A stretch of DNA of 46,760 nt from Nonomuraea sp. MG754425 (lineage in GTDB: Bacteria > Actinomycetota > Actinomycetes > Streptosporangiales > Streptosporangiaceae). The DNA is taken from assembly GCF_021699195.1 (NCBI RefSeq), contig NZ_SSXE01000062.1, forward strand, positions 1 to 46,760, given 5' to 3'. Position 1 is the first letter of the stretch. Each line of letters starts with the position of its first letter. Below the pieces are notes generated by a model. That model did no database searches. It saw only the letters and a list, made by a program, of their open reading frames with translations, and was not told the origin of the DNA. Shown one piece after another: positions 15,231-23,619 of the stretch. A program made the position numbers and the translations under genes.

Positions 15231-16219
15231 GGCTCGGCTTCTTCACCCGGGTGCTCGACGACGCGCCGCCCGCCGAGCGTTACCGGCTGGCCACCGAGCA
15301 GATCCGGCACGCCGAGGCGTACGGGTTCGACAGCGCGTGGGTCGCGCAGCACCACTTCGACGGCGAGGAGGGCGGGCTGCCCGCGCCGCTGGTGTTCCTG
15401 TCCCAGGTCGCGGCCCGTACCGAGCGCATCAGGCTCGGCACCGGCATCATCACGCTGCCGCTGGAGCACCCGGTGCGGGTGGCCGAGGACACCGCCGTGC
15501 TCGACCTGCTGACCGGCGGGCGGCTGGAGGTGGGCGTGGGCGGCGGGGGCACGCCGTCGTCGTTCGCGGCGTTCGGGCACGACAGCGCCGAGCGCGCCGC
15601 CCTGTACGCCGAGCACCTGTGGGTGCTGCGCCGCGCCTGGGCGGGCGAGGACCTCGGCGGCGGCAACCGGCTGTACCCGTCCGCGTCCCGGCTGCTCGAC
15701 GCCGTGTGGGAGGCCACGTTCTCGGTGCCGGGCGGGGCCAGGGCGGGGCGGGCCGGCCACGGGCTGATGTTGTCGCGCACCCAGCCCAGGCCCGCCGAGC
15801 AGCCGCAGGCCACGCTGGCCGACCTGCAGATCCCGATCGTCGAGGCGTACGAGGAGAGCCTGCCGGCCGGCGTCGCGCCGCGCGTCATGGCCTCGCGGAC
15901 CGCGTTCGTGGCCGACAGCCGCGCCGAGGCGCTGCACTACGCCGAACTCGGCCTCGGCCGCCGCCGCCTGCCGTTCGAACTGCCCAGCAGCGACCTCGAC
16001 AGCCGGATCACCGCCTTCGACGTGCATCTCGGCACGCCGCAGGACGTCATCGAGAGCCTGCTGGCCGACCCCACGCTGGAGCGGGCGACCGACGTCGTCT
16101 TCCAGGTGCACTCGGTGGACCCGCCGCACCCGCTCGTCCTGCGCTCCATCGAGTTGCTGGCGACCGAGGTCGCGCCCGCGCTGGGCTGGCTCCCCTCGGC
16201 GGGGGCGCGCACCACCTGA
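15227..16219 (+). CDS. FMN-dependent luciferase-like monooxygenase (KPN_01858/TIGR04027-like)
   Basis: This 330-residue LLM-class flavoenzyme has the bacterial luciferase TIM-barrel layout: MRLGFFTRVLDDA at strand 1, HAEAYGFDSAWVAQHHF (the family His pair), RIRLGTGIITLPLEHPVRVAEDTAVLDLLTGGRLEVGVGGG in the middle, and a C-terminal HLGTPQDVIESL. Relatives of this subfamily often sit with peptide/nickel-type ABC transporters; here the preceding sequence looks like the stub of such an ATPase gene. The ATG overlaps that stub's stop. It presumably needs a separate flavin reductase, none being seen nearby. Substrate unknown. Confidence 0.82.
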   Translation: MRLGFFTRVLDDAPPAERYRLATEQIRHAEAYGFDSAWVAQHHFDGEEGGLPAPLVFLSQVAARTERIRLGTGIITLPLEHPVRVAEDTAVLDLLTGGRLEVGVGGGGTPSSFAAFGHDSAERAALYAEHLWVLRRAWAGEDLGGGNRLYPSASRLLDAVWEATFSVPGGARAGRAGHGLMLSRTQPRPAEQPQATLADLQIPIVEAYEESLPAGVAPRVMASRTAFVADSRAEALHYAELGLGRRRLPFELPSSDLDSRITAFDVHLGTPQDVIESLLADPTLERATDVVFQVHSVDPPHPLVLRSIELLATEVAPALGWLPSAGARTT

Positions 16220-16309
16220 TGCGGCGTTTGCGGGACAGCGGCGGTTGTGGTGCATTTGTCGGGTGGCAGGGAAGATCCCGCCCGGCCGCGTCCCGCTGAC
16301 GGAGCAACT

Positions 16310-16978
16310 GTGATCAACGTACTGATCGTGGACGACCACGCCGTGGTCCGGGCCGGGCTGCGCCTGCTGCTCGACACCGGGCCCGGCCTGACCACCGTGG
16401 GCGAGGCCGCCGACGGGCTGGAGGCGGTACGGCAGTCGCACGCGCTCCGGCCCGACGTGGTGCTGATGGACCTGCACCTGCCCGGCATGGACGGCGTGGC
16501 GGCCACGGAACGCATCGTCACCGAACTGCGGGACACGAAGGTGCTGGCGTTGAGCACGTTCGACCTGGAGGAGCACGTGGTGGCGGCGCTGCGGGCGGGA
16601 GCGTCGGGCTTCCTGCCCAAGGACGTCTCGCCGGAGGAGCTGATCGACGGCATCAGGATCGTGCACCGGGGCGAGGCGACGGTGGCACCCCGGCTGCTGG
16701 CCGGGCTGATCGGCAGGTTCGTCCGGCCCGCGCGACCGGGCCGGGTGGCGCTCCCGCCGGAACTGGACGGGCTCAGCGAGCGGGAGCGGCAGGTGCTCGA
16801 ACTCATCGCGCGCGGGCTGTCCAACCAGGAGATCGCCGGTGAGACCGGGCTCGCGGTCTCGACGGTGAAGAACCGGGTGAGCGACCTGTTCGCCAAGCTG
16901 GGCCTGCGCGACCGGGCCCAGGCGGTCATCGTCGCCTACGAGGCGGGGCTGGTGACCCCCGGCGACCAGCACCGCTGA
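16310..16978 (+). CDS. NarL/FixJ-type response regulator (orphan)
   Basis: This 222-residue protein has a CheY-like receiver (1-120) with Asp9/Asp10-type acidic pocket (VDDH), phospho-acceptor Asp54 (VVLMDLHLPGMDG), Thr/Ser in LALSTF and Lys104 (FLPKD). A LuxR-type helix-turn-helix (about 153-215) follows with LSEREQ-like LSERERQVLELIARGLSNQEIA and VSTVKNRVSDLFAKLGLRDRAQ. It starts at GTG 16310 with GGAG 5 bases upstream; an upstream ATG at 16247 would add 21 residues unlike any receiver. No histidine kinase gene adjoins it, so its partner lies elsewhere. Confidence 0.92.
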   Translation: MINVLIVDDHAVVRAGLRLLLDTGPGLTTVGEAADGLEAVRQSHALRPDVVLMDLHLPGMDGVAATERIVTELRDTKVLALSTFDLEEHVVAALRAGASGFLPKDVSPEELIDGIRIVHRGEATVAPRLLAGLIGRFVRPARPGRVALPPELDGLSERERQVLELIARGLSNQEIAGETGLAVSTVKNRVSDLFAKLGLRDRAQAVIVAYEAGLVTPGDQHR

Positions 16979-17048
16979 GCCCGGACGCCGCCTCAGCCCT
17001 GGTGCGCGAGGGCGGCGGCGACCGTGTCGGCCGTCGGCGCGGCACCCG

Positions 17049-19484
17049 TCACCCGGCCAGCGCGCCGCGCAGCCGGCCCGCCTCCTTCACCAGGCGGGAC
17101 TTCGGCGGCCGGGACGCCACCTCCGCCAGGCCGGGGATCTCGCCGCGCGCCCCGGCGCGGGTGGCGAGGTCCGTCGCCAGCGCCAGCAGATCGCTCAGCC
17201 CGTGGACGCGCGCGCCGGACGGCAGCAGCCGCGGCAGCAGCTCCGCCAGCACCGGCCACACCGCCCGCGCCCCCACCGTCACCGAGGCGTCCCGCAGCGC
17301 GGACGCCAGGCGGGAGGCCACCGGCACCGTCAGCTCCCCGAGGGCCGCGGCCAGCCGCGCCGGGTCAAGTTCCCCGCGCGAGACCATGACGACCAGCGCG
17401 TCCACCGCGGCCGCCCGGTGCTCGCGGCCGTTCTCGTTCAGTCCCCCGGCCAGCGCGCGGTGCGTCGCCTCGCCCTTGCGGCCGGGGAGCGACGCGAGCC
17501 GTTCCAGGGTCCGGCAGTCCATGCGCGCGCCGGAGCGGCGTGCCACGTACCACGCCCATTCGGCCTGGACGTCCGGGTCGCACGGGAGGTCCTCCGGGCG
17601 GCAGGCGAACACCGAGCGGGCGTGGACGGGGCTGCGCCCCTCGGTGGCGGCGGGTCCGGCCAGCAGGGTGGCGAACGGTTCGGGGTAGGCGGCCGGATCC
17701 GCGTCCCGTCCGCCGGTGCGGAGGCGGTCGGCGAGGCGGCGTCCCGCGGGCGAGGTCAGCGCGCCGGCCGCCGCCCGCACGTCGGGATCGTCCTGGGGCA
17801 CGACCCGCAGCAGCGCCTGCGCCAGGTCCACCGGGCCGGGCTCGGCCGCCAGCCGCTCGTACGCGGCGATGCGCGCGACGAGTTCGGCCGCCGCCACCGT
17901 GCCGTCGTCGTGTGTGGCGGTGGCCAGCGGGAACGGCGTCGTGACGCCCTCCTGGAGCCGGCCGATCAGTTCCCGGCCCCGGACCTCGACCATGGTATTG
18001 AAGATCGACCCCCTGCTCGGACACGGCACCCCGCACACAACCGCCGCCACCCCCAGGAGGTTCCACGGTTCGTGCCCGGCCTGCGAGAACCACTCGAGGT
18101 GATCGGCGATCCCCGCCCGCAGCGCGGTCGCGAGCCTCTCGCGGTCCTGGTGGGCGTGCCGGATCAGGCGGTCCAGCAGGGCGTCCTCGAACGGGCCGTC
18201 GTCCTGGTGGCGGCGCCACCAGACGCGCAGGGCCGCGGCGGCGTCCTCGGGGGTGTCGTCCTGCGGGAGTTCCAGCCGCGCCGCCGTCGGCGGCGGGGGC
18301 GGGGCGAGGTCGGGCTCGCGCTCCGGGAGCGCGGACGGCTCGGGAGCCTCGGCGCTGCGCGGCAGATGGCGGGCGATCAGCCGCTCGACCCGCTCCCGCA
18401 GCGCCGCGTCCTCCAGCGTGTCCCGTGCCTCCGCCAGCACCGGGACCGCGGCGCCCGCCGTCTCGGGCTCCTGCCGGACGACCCGGTCCAGCCAGCTCAG
18501 TTGGGCCCGGACGAGCTTCTTCTCCGGGCGCAGCAGCACGTCGCGCGACACCTCGACGACGCGGGCGGGCGTCAGCACCTCGCCGAGCACCCGCTGCGCG
18601 TGGGCGGCGACGGTGGACGGGCCGTCCAGCAGCAGCCGGACGTAGTCGTCCGCGTACTTCGCGCACTCCTGCACCGGGGGCGCGAGCCGCTCCAGCGTCC
18701 ACAGCCGGAACCGGACGTCCGCGGTCGCTCCGGTGCCGCGGACCAGCGCGGCGAGCACGGCGTCGTGGAGGCGGGCGGCGTCGAGGGTGCCGTCGGTGGC
18801 GAGGGCCGCGAGCGCGGCCGGCCAGGAGTCGTCCGGGTCGTCGCCGGAGTACGGCCGCAGCTCCGTGTAGCCCTGCGACCCGTCGATCTCGAACAGGCGG
18901 TGGACGAGGGGCCGCAGGAACGGGTCATCCGCCAGGACGACGGCGAGCGGGCGATCGTCCCAGGTCGGCGGGGTGGTGTCGATGTTGTACCGGCCGGCCG
19001 TCTCCCTGGCCCACGTGAGGACGAACGCGTCCGTGGTCGGGACGGCGCAGCCCGAGCGCCGGATCAGCTCGACGACCAGGTGGTAGTAGGGCAGTTCGCC
19101 CTCGTCGAGGCGGGCGGCGGCGAGCCGGCGGACGAGCTCGGCCTGGAAGGCGGCGTCGCGGGTATCGGGCCCGTCGGCGAACAGGCAGGCGATCAGGGAC
19201 GCGTCGGGCCGCCAGCCCGGGATGCTGGTGACCCGGGTCTTACCCGTGAGCAGCCACTCGGCGACGGCCGGGGCAGTGGCCAGGCACCCCGCGCCGGCGA
19301 GCTGCACCGCGATGCGGCGCGGGTCGTCGTAGGTCCACAGGGTGATCCTGCTGAGGGCGGCGCGGGCGGCCTTCAGCGCGGGAACGGCGGCGCGGCGCTC
19401 GTCCTCGGTCATGGCGGCCAGGGCGTCGGGGACGGCGCGGTAGTCGCCGTCGTCGATGAGGGTGAACAGCGGGTGGTCGGACAT
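17049..19484 (-). CDS. DUF6493-type large helical-repeat protein, partner of SWIM protein
   Basis: This 811-residue cytosolic protein has no membrane segment. It starts MSDHPLFTLIDDGDYRAVPD, a short repeat-like N-domain, and continues with many Leu/Ala/Arg-rich helical segments resembling HEAT-type repeats. A Pro-rich break (PPPPPTAARLELP) splits it near residue 415. I recognise it as the large protein usually found next to SWIM zinc-finger proteins in actinobacteria (DUF6493); no catalytic motif is apparent. It follows the SWIM gene by 113 bases on the same strand. The start ATG has GGAGAG about 10 bases upstream. Related SWIM loci in other bacteria include a MoxR ATPase and a VWA protein, which are absent here. 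Function unknown. Confidence 0.7.
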   Translation of the reverse strand: MSDHPLFTLIDDGDYRAVPDALAAMTEDERRAAVPALKAARAALSRITLWTYDDPRRIAVQLAGAGCLATAPAVAEWLLTGKTRVTSIPGWRPDASLIACLFADGPDTRDAAFQAELVRRLAAARLDEGELPYYHLVVELIRRSGCAVPTTDAFVLTWARETAGRYNIDTTPPTWDDRPLAVVLADDPFLRPLVHRLFEIDGSQGYTELRPYSGDDPDDSWPAALAALATDGTLDAARLHDAVLAALVRGTGATADVRFRLWTLERLAPPVQECAKYADDYVRLLLDGPSTVAAHAQRVLGEVLTPARVVEVSRDVLLRPEKKLVRAQLSWLDRVVRQEPETAGAAVPVLAEARDTLEDAALRERVERLIARHLPRSAEAPEPSALPEREPDLAPPPPPTAARLELPQDDTPEDAAAALRVWWRRHQDDGPFEDALLDRLIRHAHQDRERLATALRAGIADHLEWFSQAGHEPWNLLGVAAVVCGVPCPSRGSIFNTMVEVRGRELIGRLQEGVTTPFPLATATHDDGTVAAAELVARIAAYERLAAEPGPVDLAQALLRVVPQDDPDVRAAAGALTSPAGRRLADRLRTGGRDADPAAYPEPFATLLAGPAATEGRSPVHARSVFACRPEDLPCDPDVQAEWAWYVARRSGARMDCRTLERLASLPGRKGEATHRALAGGLNENGREHRAAAVDALVVMVSRGELDPARLAAALGELTVPVASRLASALRDASVTVGARAVWPVLAELLPRLLPSGARVHGLSDLLALATDLATRAGARGEIPGLAEVASRPPKSRLVKEAGRLRGALAG

Positions 19485-19597
19485 GGTGGGCGCGCTCTCC
19501 TGTGCGGTGGTTCGGGTCGGTGGGTGGTGCTGGATCGAGGCGATGCGGTACGCGCGAGGCGGGCCGGACAGGCTGGCCGAGCGGGCGGGATGCTCGG

Positions 19598-21025
19598 TCA
19601 GCGGTTCTGGGTCGTTCCGGTGTCGCCGGGGGTGGTCGGCCCGGTCTCCGTGGCGCCCGCGATGCGTACGGCGAGGGCGTGGCTGCAGGGCCCGCGGCGG
19701 CCCTCGTGCTCGGCCCACCACTGGCACGTGCACGCCGGCACCCCCCGCGTGGTTCCGGCCTCGCCCCGCACCCGGTGCGTGCGCCCTTCGGCCGTCGTGA
19801 CCTGCGCGAGGCCCGGACCGAGGCCGCGCACGCCGCCCGCGGCGACGATCGCGCGGGCGGCCCGCAGCCGCGGGTTGTGGTGCTCGGCCCGGCCGGGGAC
19901 GAACGGCAGCTCGCGGTGGAAGAACGCGTCCGCGGCGAGGTCGTGGCCCACCCGGCCGTCCGCCCCGAGGCGGGTGAGCGCGGCGCGGGTGCGCTCGACC
20001 GTCAGCCCCGCCTCGGCGGCCAGCCCGGCGGTGTCGATCCGGGCGTCCCAGGCGAGCAGGACGGACAGCAGCTCGGCATCGGCCTCGACGTCGGGCCCGG
20101 CGAGATCGTCCAGCACCGCTCCCTCCCCCGAGAACCCGCGGCCCGTCTCGGGCGACAGCGTGAGCGTCAGCCGGAGACCACCCGGGAGGGACAGCTCCCA
20201 CGCCGCGGCCTGCGCAGGGCTGCGGGCGGTCACCGGCGGCCCGTAGAGGCGCAGGCCGCGGGCGTGGCGCAGCACCCGGCGCAGCGCGGTGAGGCGCTGC
20301 GGCCCGGGCAGGCACACGGCCCCCGGCACGGGCCTGGACGTGCCGCGCAGCCGCCCGTGGCCGGCGACGACCCACTCCGCGCCGCGCGAGGCGTTGCCGG
20401 ACCCGGCCCTCGGGAGGGTGCGCAGGAAGCGCAGCGCCTCGGCGGCGGACAGCTCGGCGCGCAGGCCGAACCGGGAGGTGATGACCGAGGTCTCGGCGAA
20501 GCCCCGGATCCAGCGGTCGGGCAGCGGGACCTTCTTCTCGACGATGCGCTCGCCGCCGGTCCGGACGGCGAGCTCGTCGGGCCCGACGGTGAGGCCGAGC
20601 GGCTCACGGGCGGTCAGCCGTCCGAGGGCGTCCCGCAGCGGGAGGTTGACGTCGACGTTCGTGGTGCCCCGGCCGACCTGCCCGCCGTCCAGCCCGTCCG
20701 GGGGCACGTCCAGCCGGGCGTGCACGCCGCAGCAGCCGGAGAACGACTCGAACCGCAGCCGGCCGCCCCCGGCCGTGACCACGGGATCGAGGCTGGCGCT
20801 CCCGCTCAGCCGGGGGTCGTGGTAGCGGGCGGACGCCACGTCGGCGACGGCGAGCAGCGCCGCGGCGGACACCTCGGGCTCGGTGAGGGCCCCGTCGAAG
20901 AAGCGGGGGTTCGCGGCGGCCCCGGCCGGGGTGCGTCCCCCGCAGGTCTGCAGGGCGAGGACGTGCACGGCGGCGTCCAGGGCGGACGGGGCGCGGTAGG
21001 TGTACGTCGTGGTGGCTGCGATCAT
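19598..21025 (-). CDS. SWIM zinc-finger family protein
   Basis: This 475-residue protein has a C-terminal SWIM zinc finger, CTCQWWAEHEGRRGPCSHAL (Cys432, Cys434, Cys447, His449; CxC-x12-CxH). The upstream 400 residues have no recognised enzyme motif and include GGRLRFESFSGCCGVHARLDV and a region TSRFGLRAELSAAEALRFLRTLPRAG conserved among its relatives. SWIM domains bind zinc and are thought to contact DNA or protein. A TAGGGT hexamer lies 8 bases before the ATG and there is no Shine-Dalgarno sequence, so the mRNA may be leaderless. The DUF6493-type gene follows and probably encodes its partner. Confidence 0.85.
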   Translation of the reverse strand: MIAATTTYTYRAPSALDAAVHVLALQTCGGRTPAGAAANPRFFDGALTEPEVSAAALLAVADVASARYHDPRLSGSASLDPVVTAGGGRLRFESFSGCCGVHARLDVPPDGLDGGQVGRGTTNVDVNLPLRDALGRLTAREPLGLTVGPDELAVRTGGERIVEKKVPLPDRWIRGFAETSVITSRFGLRAELSAAEALRFLRTLPRAGSGNASRGAEWVVAGHGRLRGTSRPVPGAVCLPGPQRLTALRRVLRHARGLRLYGPPVTARSPAQAAAWELSLPGGLRLTLTLSPETGRGFSGEGAVLDDLAGPDVEADAELLSVLLAWDARIDTAGLAAEAGLTVERTRAALTRLGADGRVGHDLAADAFFHRELPFVPGRAEHHNPRLRAARAIVAAGGVRGLGPGLAQVTTAEGRTHRVRGEAGTTRGVPACTCQWWAEHEGRRGPCSHALAVRIAGATETGPTTPGDTGTTQNR

Positions 21026-21109
21026 GTGACGGAACCCTAAACCCGGGGTCCGACATCCCCCTGCTCGTGATCGCGACCCCGGCGAGCGGGTGCGCCGCCG
21101 GTCACCCCG

Positions 21110-22378
21110 TCAGCAGAAGCCGACCCAGTAGAACCGGAAGCCGTCGGCAGCGTCGGAGTTGAGGTTGGCGAGCCACCATTTCTCCCCCTTACGCACGGGA
21201 ATCGTGTAACAGGACGGACTCCCCTTGATGTTCACCGCGATGGTCGACCCTTGACTCCATTCCTCTCTCATCACGAAGATGTACGGCTCGCTGCTGCCGT
21301 AGCTTCCTTGATAGGTGTTCTCGACAACCAGGATCCCGTCATGATCTACATGGACGTAATCCGTGCCACCGCCGCTGAACTCGGGTTCCAGCCGCACGGC
21401 CTCCTCGAACAAGGCCGACAGGTTGGCCTTTCCGAAAACCGTCGCATCATGGTCGACCTGGAGGTTGCTTCGGGCATAGAGGTCGCCGCGCGCGGTCGTG
21501 CTGCCGGAGACGTCGAGTGCGGACCGCGCGGTCAGGTCGCCGTTGACGATCAATCCGTTGGAGCCGACGGTCGTGAGCTTGTTCGCCACCTTCAGGTCAT
21601 CGAGGGTGGGGTCGGTGATGGTGACGGTGAGGGTGGCGCACCGGTAGCTCGTCTCGAAACCGGTGGTCACGGACGCCCTGAGCGTCAGGGTGGTGTCGTT
21701 GACGATCGTGCTGCCCGCCAGCGTGCAGGACGTGGCGGTGCCTTCGTAGAGGGTCGTGCCGAAGCCGTCGTAGAGCTGGAATTCGCTGCCGTTGCTCTCC
21801 CAGGTGAGCAGGATTTCCGCCCCGGTCCTGAACTTCGTCCGGGGAACGGTCGGCTTGTCCGGCGCGCCGGACAGGAAGTTGTGCAGGTAGAAGGCGGGTT
21901 CCGCGGTGTCCCAGGTCAGGTCCTGCGGTGTCTTTCTGGCGTATTTCCCGCTGGTGGTGCCGGAGGTCTCGGTGGCCGGGCAGGTGAGGATGCTGCCGGG
22001 GGTGGCGGCGAGATCGCCGCTGATGCTGATGGTCAGCGGGGTGTCGATGAGGTCGAACCCGGGAATGGGCGGGGCCTGGAAGACGACGTGGTAGTAGTTC
22101 GTCGCCGGGGCGAGGCCCAGTTCCCGTCCGGTCTTCACCTGGGCGGACGCGATGCTCCATTTCCCGCTGATCGAGGACCGCGGGTTCTCGGTGAAGTACG
22201 CGCCGCCGTCGTCGGGCGCGCTGACCGGCACGGCGACGTCGAGCTTGTCGCAGTAGACGTTCTGACCGGCCGGGCTGGAGACGGTGATGTCGATCGCGTT
22301 GGCACCCGGTTTGTCGGGGGTGCCCGCCTGGAGCGGCGCGGTGCTGGTGCTGTAGCGCAGCAGAGGGGCATCGGACAT
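21110..22378 (-). CDS. Beta-rich fibre-like protein of unknown function
   Basis: This 422-residue protein is not assigned to any family. It has no signal peptide or membrane helix. Residues 1-125 and 170-257 look like two Ig/FnIII-type beta domains. Residues 258-322 contain solenoid-like short repeats (LIVNGDLTARSALDVSG, TTARGDLYARSNLQVDHDATVFGKANL), a texture seen in phage tail fibres and collar proteins. A compact C-terminal domain (330-422) ends GFRFYWVGFC. Of two ATGs, the second is used because AGGAGG is 8 bases away. Base composition is less GC-rich and less wobble-biased than the neighbours, suggesting acquisition. A surface or phage-derived adhesin-like role is only a guess. Confidence 0.65.
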   Translation of the reverse strand: MSDAPLLRYSTSTAPLQAGTPDKPGANAIDITVSSPAGQNVYCDKLDVAVPVSAPDDGGAYFTENPRSSISGKWSIASAQVKTGRELGLAPATNYYHVVFQAPPIPGFDLIDTPLTISISGDLAATPGSILTCPATETSGTTSGKYARKTPQDLTWDTAEPAFYLHNFLSGAPDKPTVPRTKFRTGAEILLTWESNGSEFQLYDGFGTTLYEGTATSCTLAGSTIVNDTTLTLRASVTTGFETSYRCATLTVTITDPTLDDLKVANKLTTVGSNGLIVNGDLTARSALDVSGSTTARGDLYARSNLQVDHDATVFGKANLSALFEEAVRLEPEFSGGGTDYVHVDHDGILVVENTYQGSYGSSEPYIFVMREEWSQGSTIAVNIKGSPSCYTIPVRKGEKWWLANLNSDAADGFRFYWVGFC

Positions 22379-22529
22379 GGGCATGGCCTCCTGGGAGCGA
22401 GCCGGCGGTGCGCCCCCGGCCCCGGCCGGAGACGCACCACAAAGATCAACTCCTTGATCCAATCGCCCGCCATTGGAGCGTGACAAGAACCCCGAAGAGC
22501 CTACAAAGGGGCAATTCGGTAACACTCTC

Positions 22530-22543
22530 CGTGTCTTGACACG
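22530..22543. repeat. Palindrome CGTGTC-TT-GACACG
   Basis: Perfect 6-base arms around a 2-base centre lie in the 250-base gap between the SnoaL-like gene and the fibre-like gene. It is about 150 bases upstream of the latter and could be an operator. Nothing else is recognised in this gap. Confidence 0.35.
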
Positions 22544-22629
22544 CCCCCGAGACCGACGAACCTCCACACCGCGAAGCCCTGGATCCGCGACCCGCAGGCG
22601 ACCACCGAGGCACGCCGAACGGTCAGGCC

Positions 22630-23067
22630 CTACGGGGCCGGGAAGGCACCGAGCTGCCGCAGCACGGACAGAACGTCGACGACCGCCCAGGTCTCGGCGA
22701 CCTGCCCGTCGGCGAAGCGGACGATCAGGGTCTCCTGGTACGTGACCGTCTTGCCGGTCGGCGCGATGCCCATGTACTCGCCCTGCTGGGTCCCGGTGAC
22801 CGTGTTCCTGGTGACCACCTTGTCCCCCTCCGCGATCACGTCCTCGATGTGCACGTCGAGGTCGGGGAAGGCGCGGTCGAGCGCCGCCAGCACCTCCTTC
22901 ATCGACTGCCTGCCCGTCGTGGCGAGGGGCAACGGCGTGTGGATCAGCACGTCCGGGTGGATGATCTCGTCGATCGTCCTGGAGATGACGTCCGCGTCGC
23001 CGGTGCTGACGGCGTCGTGGAAGCGCCGCAGCGCCGCCTTGTTGGTCGCGACTTCGGTGGTGGTCAT
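22630..23067 (-). CDS. SnoaL-like ester cyclase family protein (NTF2 fold)
   Basis: This 145-residue protein has the SnoaL/polyketide-cyclase-like layout: ALRRFHDAVSTGDADVISRTIDEIIHPDVLIHTPLP, then MKEVLAALDRAFPDLDVHIEDVIAEGDKVVTRNTVTGTQQGEYMGIAPTGKTVTYQE, and FADGQVAETWAVVD. This is the NTF2-like alpha+beta barrel common in stress and secondary-metabolism genes. GAGGAG 7 bases before the ATG sets the start. It lies 60 bases downstream of the DoxX gene on the same strand and probably belongs to the transcription unit started by the ECF42-type promoter at 23587-23613. Reaction unknown. Confidence 0.85.
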   Translation of the reverse strand: MTTTEVATNKAALRRFHDAVSTGDADVISRTIDEIIHPDVLIHTPLPLATTGRQSMKEVLAALDRAFPDLDVHIEDVIAEGDKVVTRNTVTGTQQGEYMGIAPTGKTVTYQETLIVRFADGQVAETWAVVDVLSVLRQLGAFPAP

Positions 23068-23126
23068 GTGATCGCTCCTCAGATCGAAAATCGAGTCGTA
23101 CGTCGCAGTGCCGGCCCGGCGTCCGG

Positions 23127-23498
23127 TCACCAGCCGTAGGGGCCGAACCGCCCCCAGGCGACGAGCGCGCAGAGCACGAGCAGGACGCCGGGCGCCGCCA
23201 GCCCGGACAATTCCTTCCTGCGCAGGTGCAGGGCCCCGGCCAGCAGCATCATGATCGCCAGCCCGGTCGCGGCGATCGGCGTCAGGACGGGCGCGACCCC
23301 GGTGGCGGCCGGCACGATCAGCCCGATCGCGCCCAGCAGTTCCAGCACGCCGATGGACCGGACGGCCGTGCCGGAGAACATGTGCGTCCACAGATACTTG
23401 CCGGCCAGTGCGTCCATGGGCTGACGGATCTTCTCCAGGCCGGACATGGCGAACATGGCGGCGAGGATCGCCTGGACGATCCACAGGAACACGTTCAT
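23127..23498 (-). CDS. DoxX-like membrane protein of the ECF42 module
   Basis: This 123-residue protein has four membrane helices, beginning MNVFLWIVQAILAAMFAMSGLEKI with the conserved Lys after helix 1, then VLELLGAIGLIVPAATG and two further helices. DoxX-like genes are frequent companions of stress sigma factors. Its ATG overlaps the stop of a 27-codon leader frame (ATGA), so translation is probably coupled. AGGTGAG lies about 9 bases upstream as an SD. The ECF42-type promoter at 23587-23613 is the likely start of the unit, with the SnoaL-like gene downstream. Confidence 0.87.
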   Translation of the reverse strand: MNVFLWIVQAILAAMFAMSGLEKIRQPMDALAGKYLWTHMFSGTAVRSIGVLELLGAIGLIVPAATGVAPVLTPIAATGLAIMMLLAGALHLRRKELSGLAAPGVLLVLCALVAWGRFGPYGW

Positions 23499-23578
23499 GG
23501 AGGCGTCTCACCTGTCGCGTCGAGGTTCGGGGCGTCCCGTCGCCGCTCGGGCGGAAGGCCGGGAGGTTTGTCGTTCAT
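23495..23578 (-). CDS. 27-residue leaderless leader peptide coupled to DoxX
   Basis: An ATG lies exactly 8 bases downstream of the -10 element of the ECF42-type promoter, so the transcript should start at or next to the AUG. The frame encodes MNDKPPGLPPERRRDAPNLD followed by ATGETPP and ends with TGA overlapping the DoxX ATG (ATGA). Placement at the transcription start plus the overlap with the next gene argue for real translation, at least as a coupling device. The peptide is polar, Pro/Arg-rich and matches no family I know. Confidence 0.5.
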   Translation of the reverse strand: MNDKPPGLPPERRRDAPNLDATGETPP

Positions 23579-23586
23579 GTCCAGGT

Positions 23587-23613
23587 GACGAACGGGCCTC
23601 CGCCGGGGGGACA
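23587..23613 (-). promoter_or_regulatory. ECF42-type promoter P2 (leader peptide, DoxX, SnoaL unit)
   Basis: On the minus strand TGTCCCCC (23613-23606), 11 bases, then CGTTCGTC (23594-23587). The same two blocks at the same spacing occur upstream of the YCII-sigma operon (25153-25179) and the AhpD-like operon (27066-27092). It lies immediately after the sigma gene stop. Confidence 0.8.
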
Positions 23614-23619
23614 GCCGGC

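Noticed and set aside
16993..17259. Alternative minus-strand frame ending DTVAAALAHQG beyond the DUF6493 stop
   Set aside because: It looks protein-like at its end but has no start signal and overlaps the DUF6493 gene; there is insufficient evidence for a frameshifted tail.
17202..20246. Very long open frame on the plus strand (over 1000 codons) opposite the DUF6493 and SWIM genes
   Set aside because: It is rich in Arg/Gly/Pro/Ala with no family motif and mirrors the third-position GC bias of the minus-strand genes; a shadow frame.
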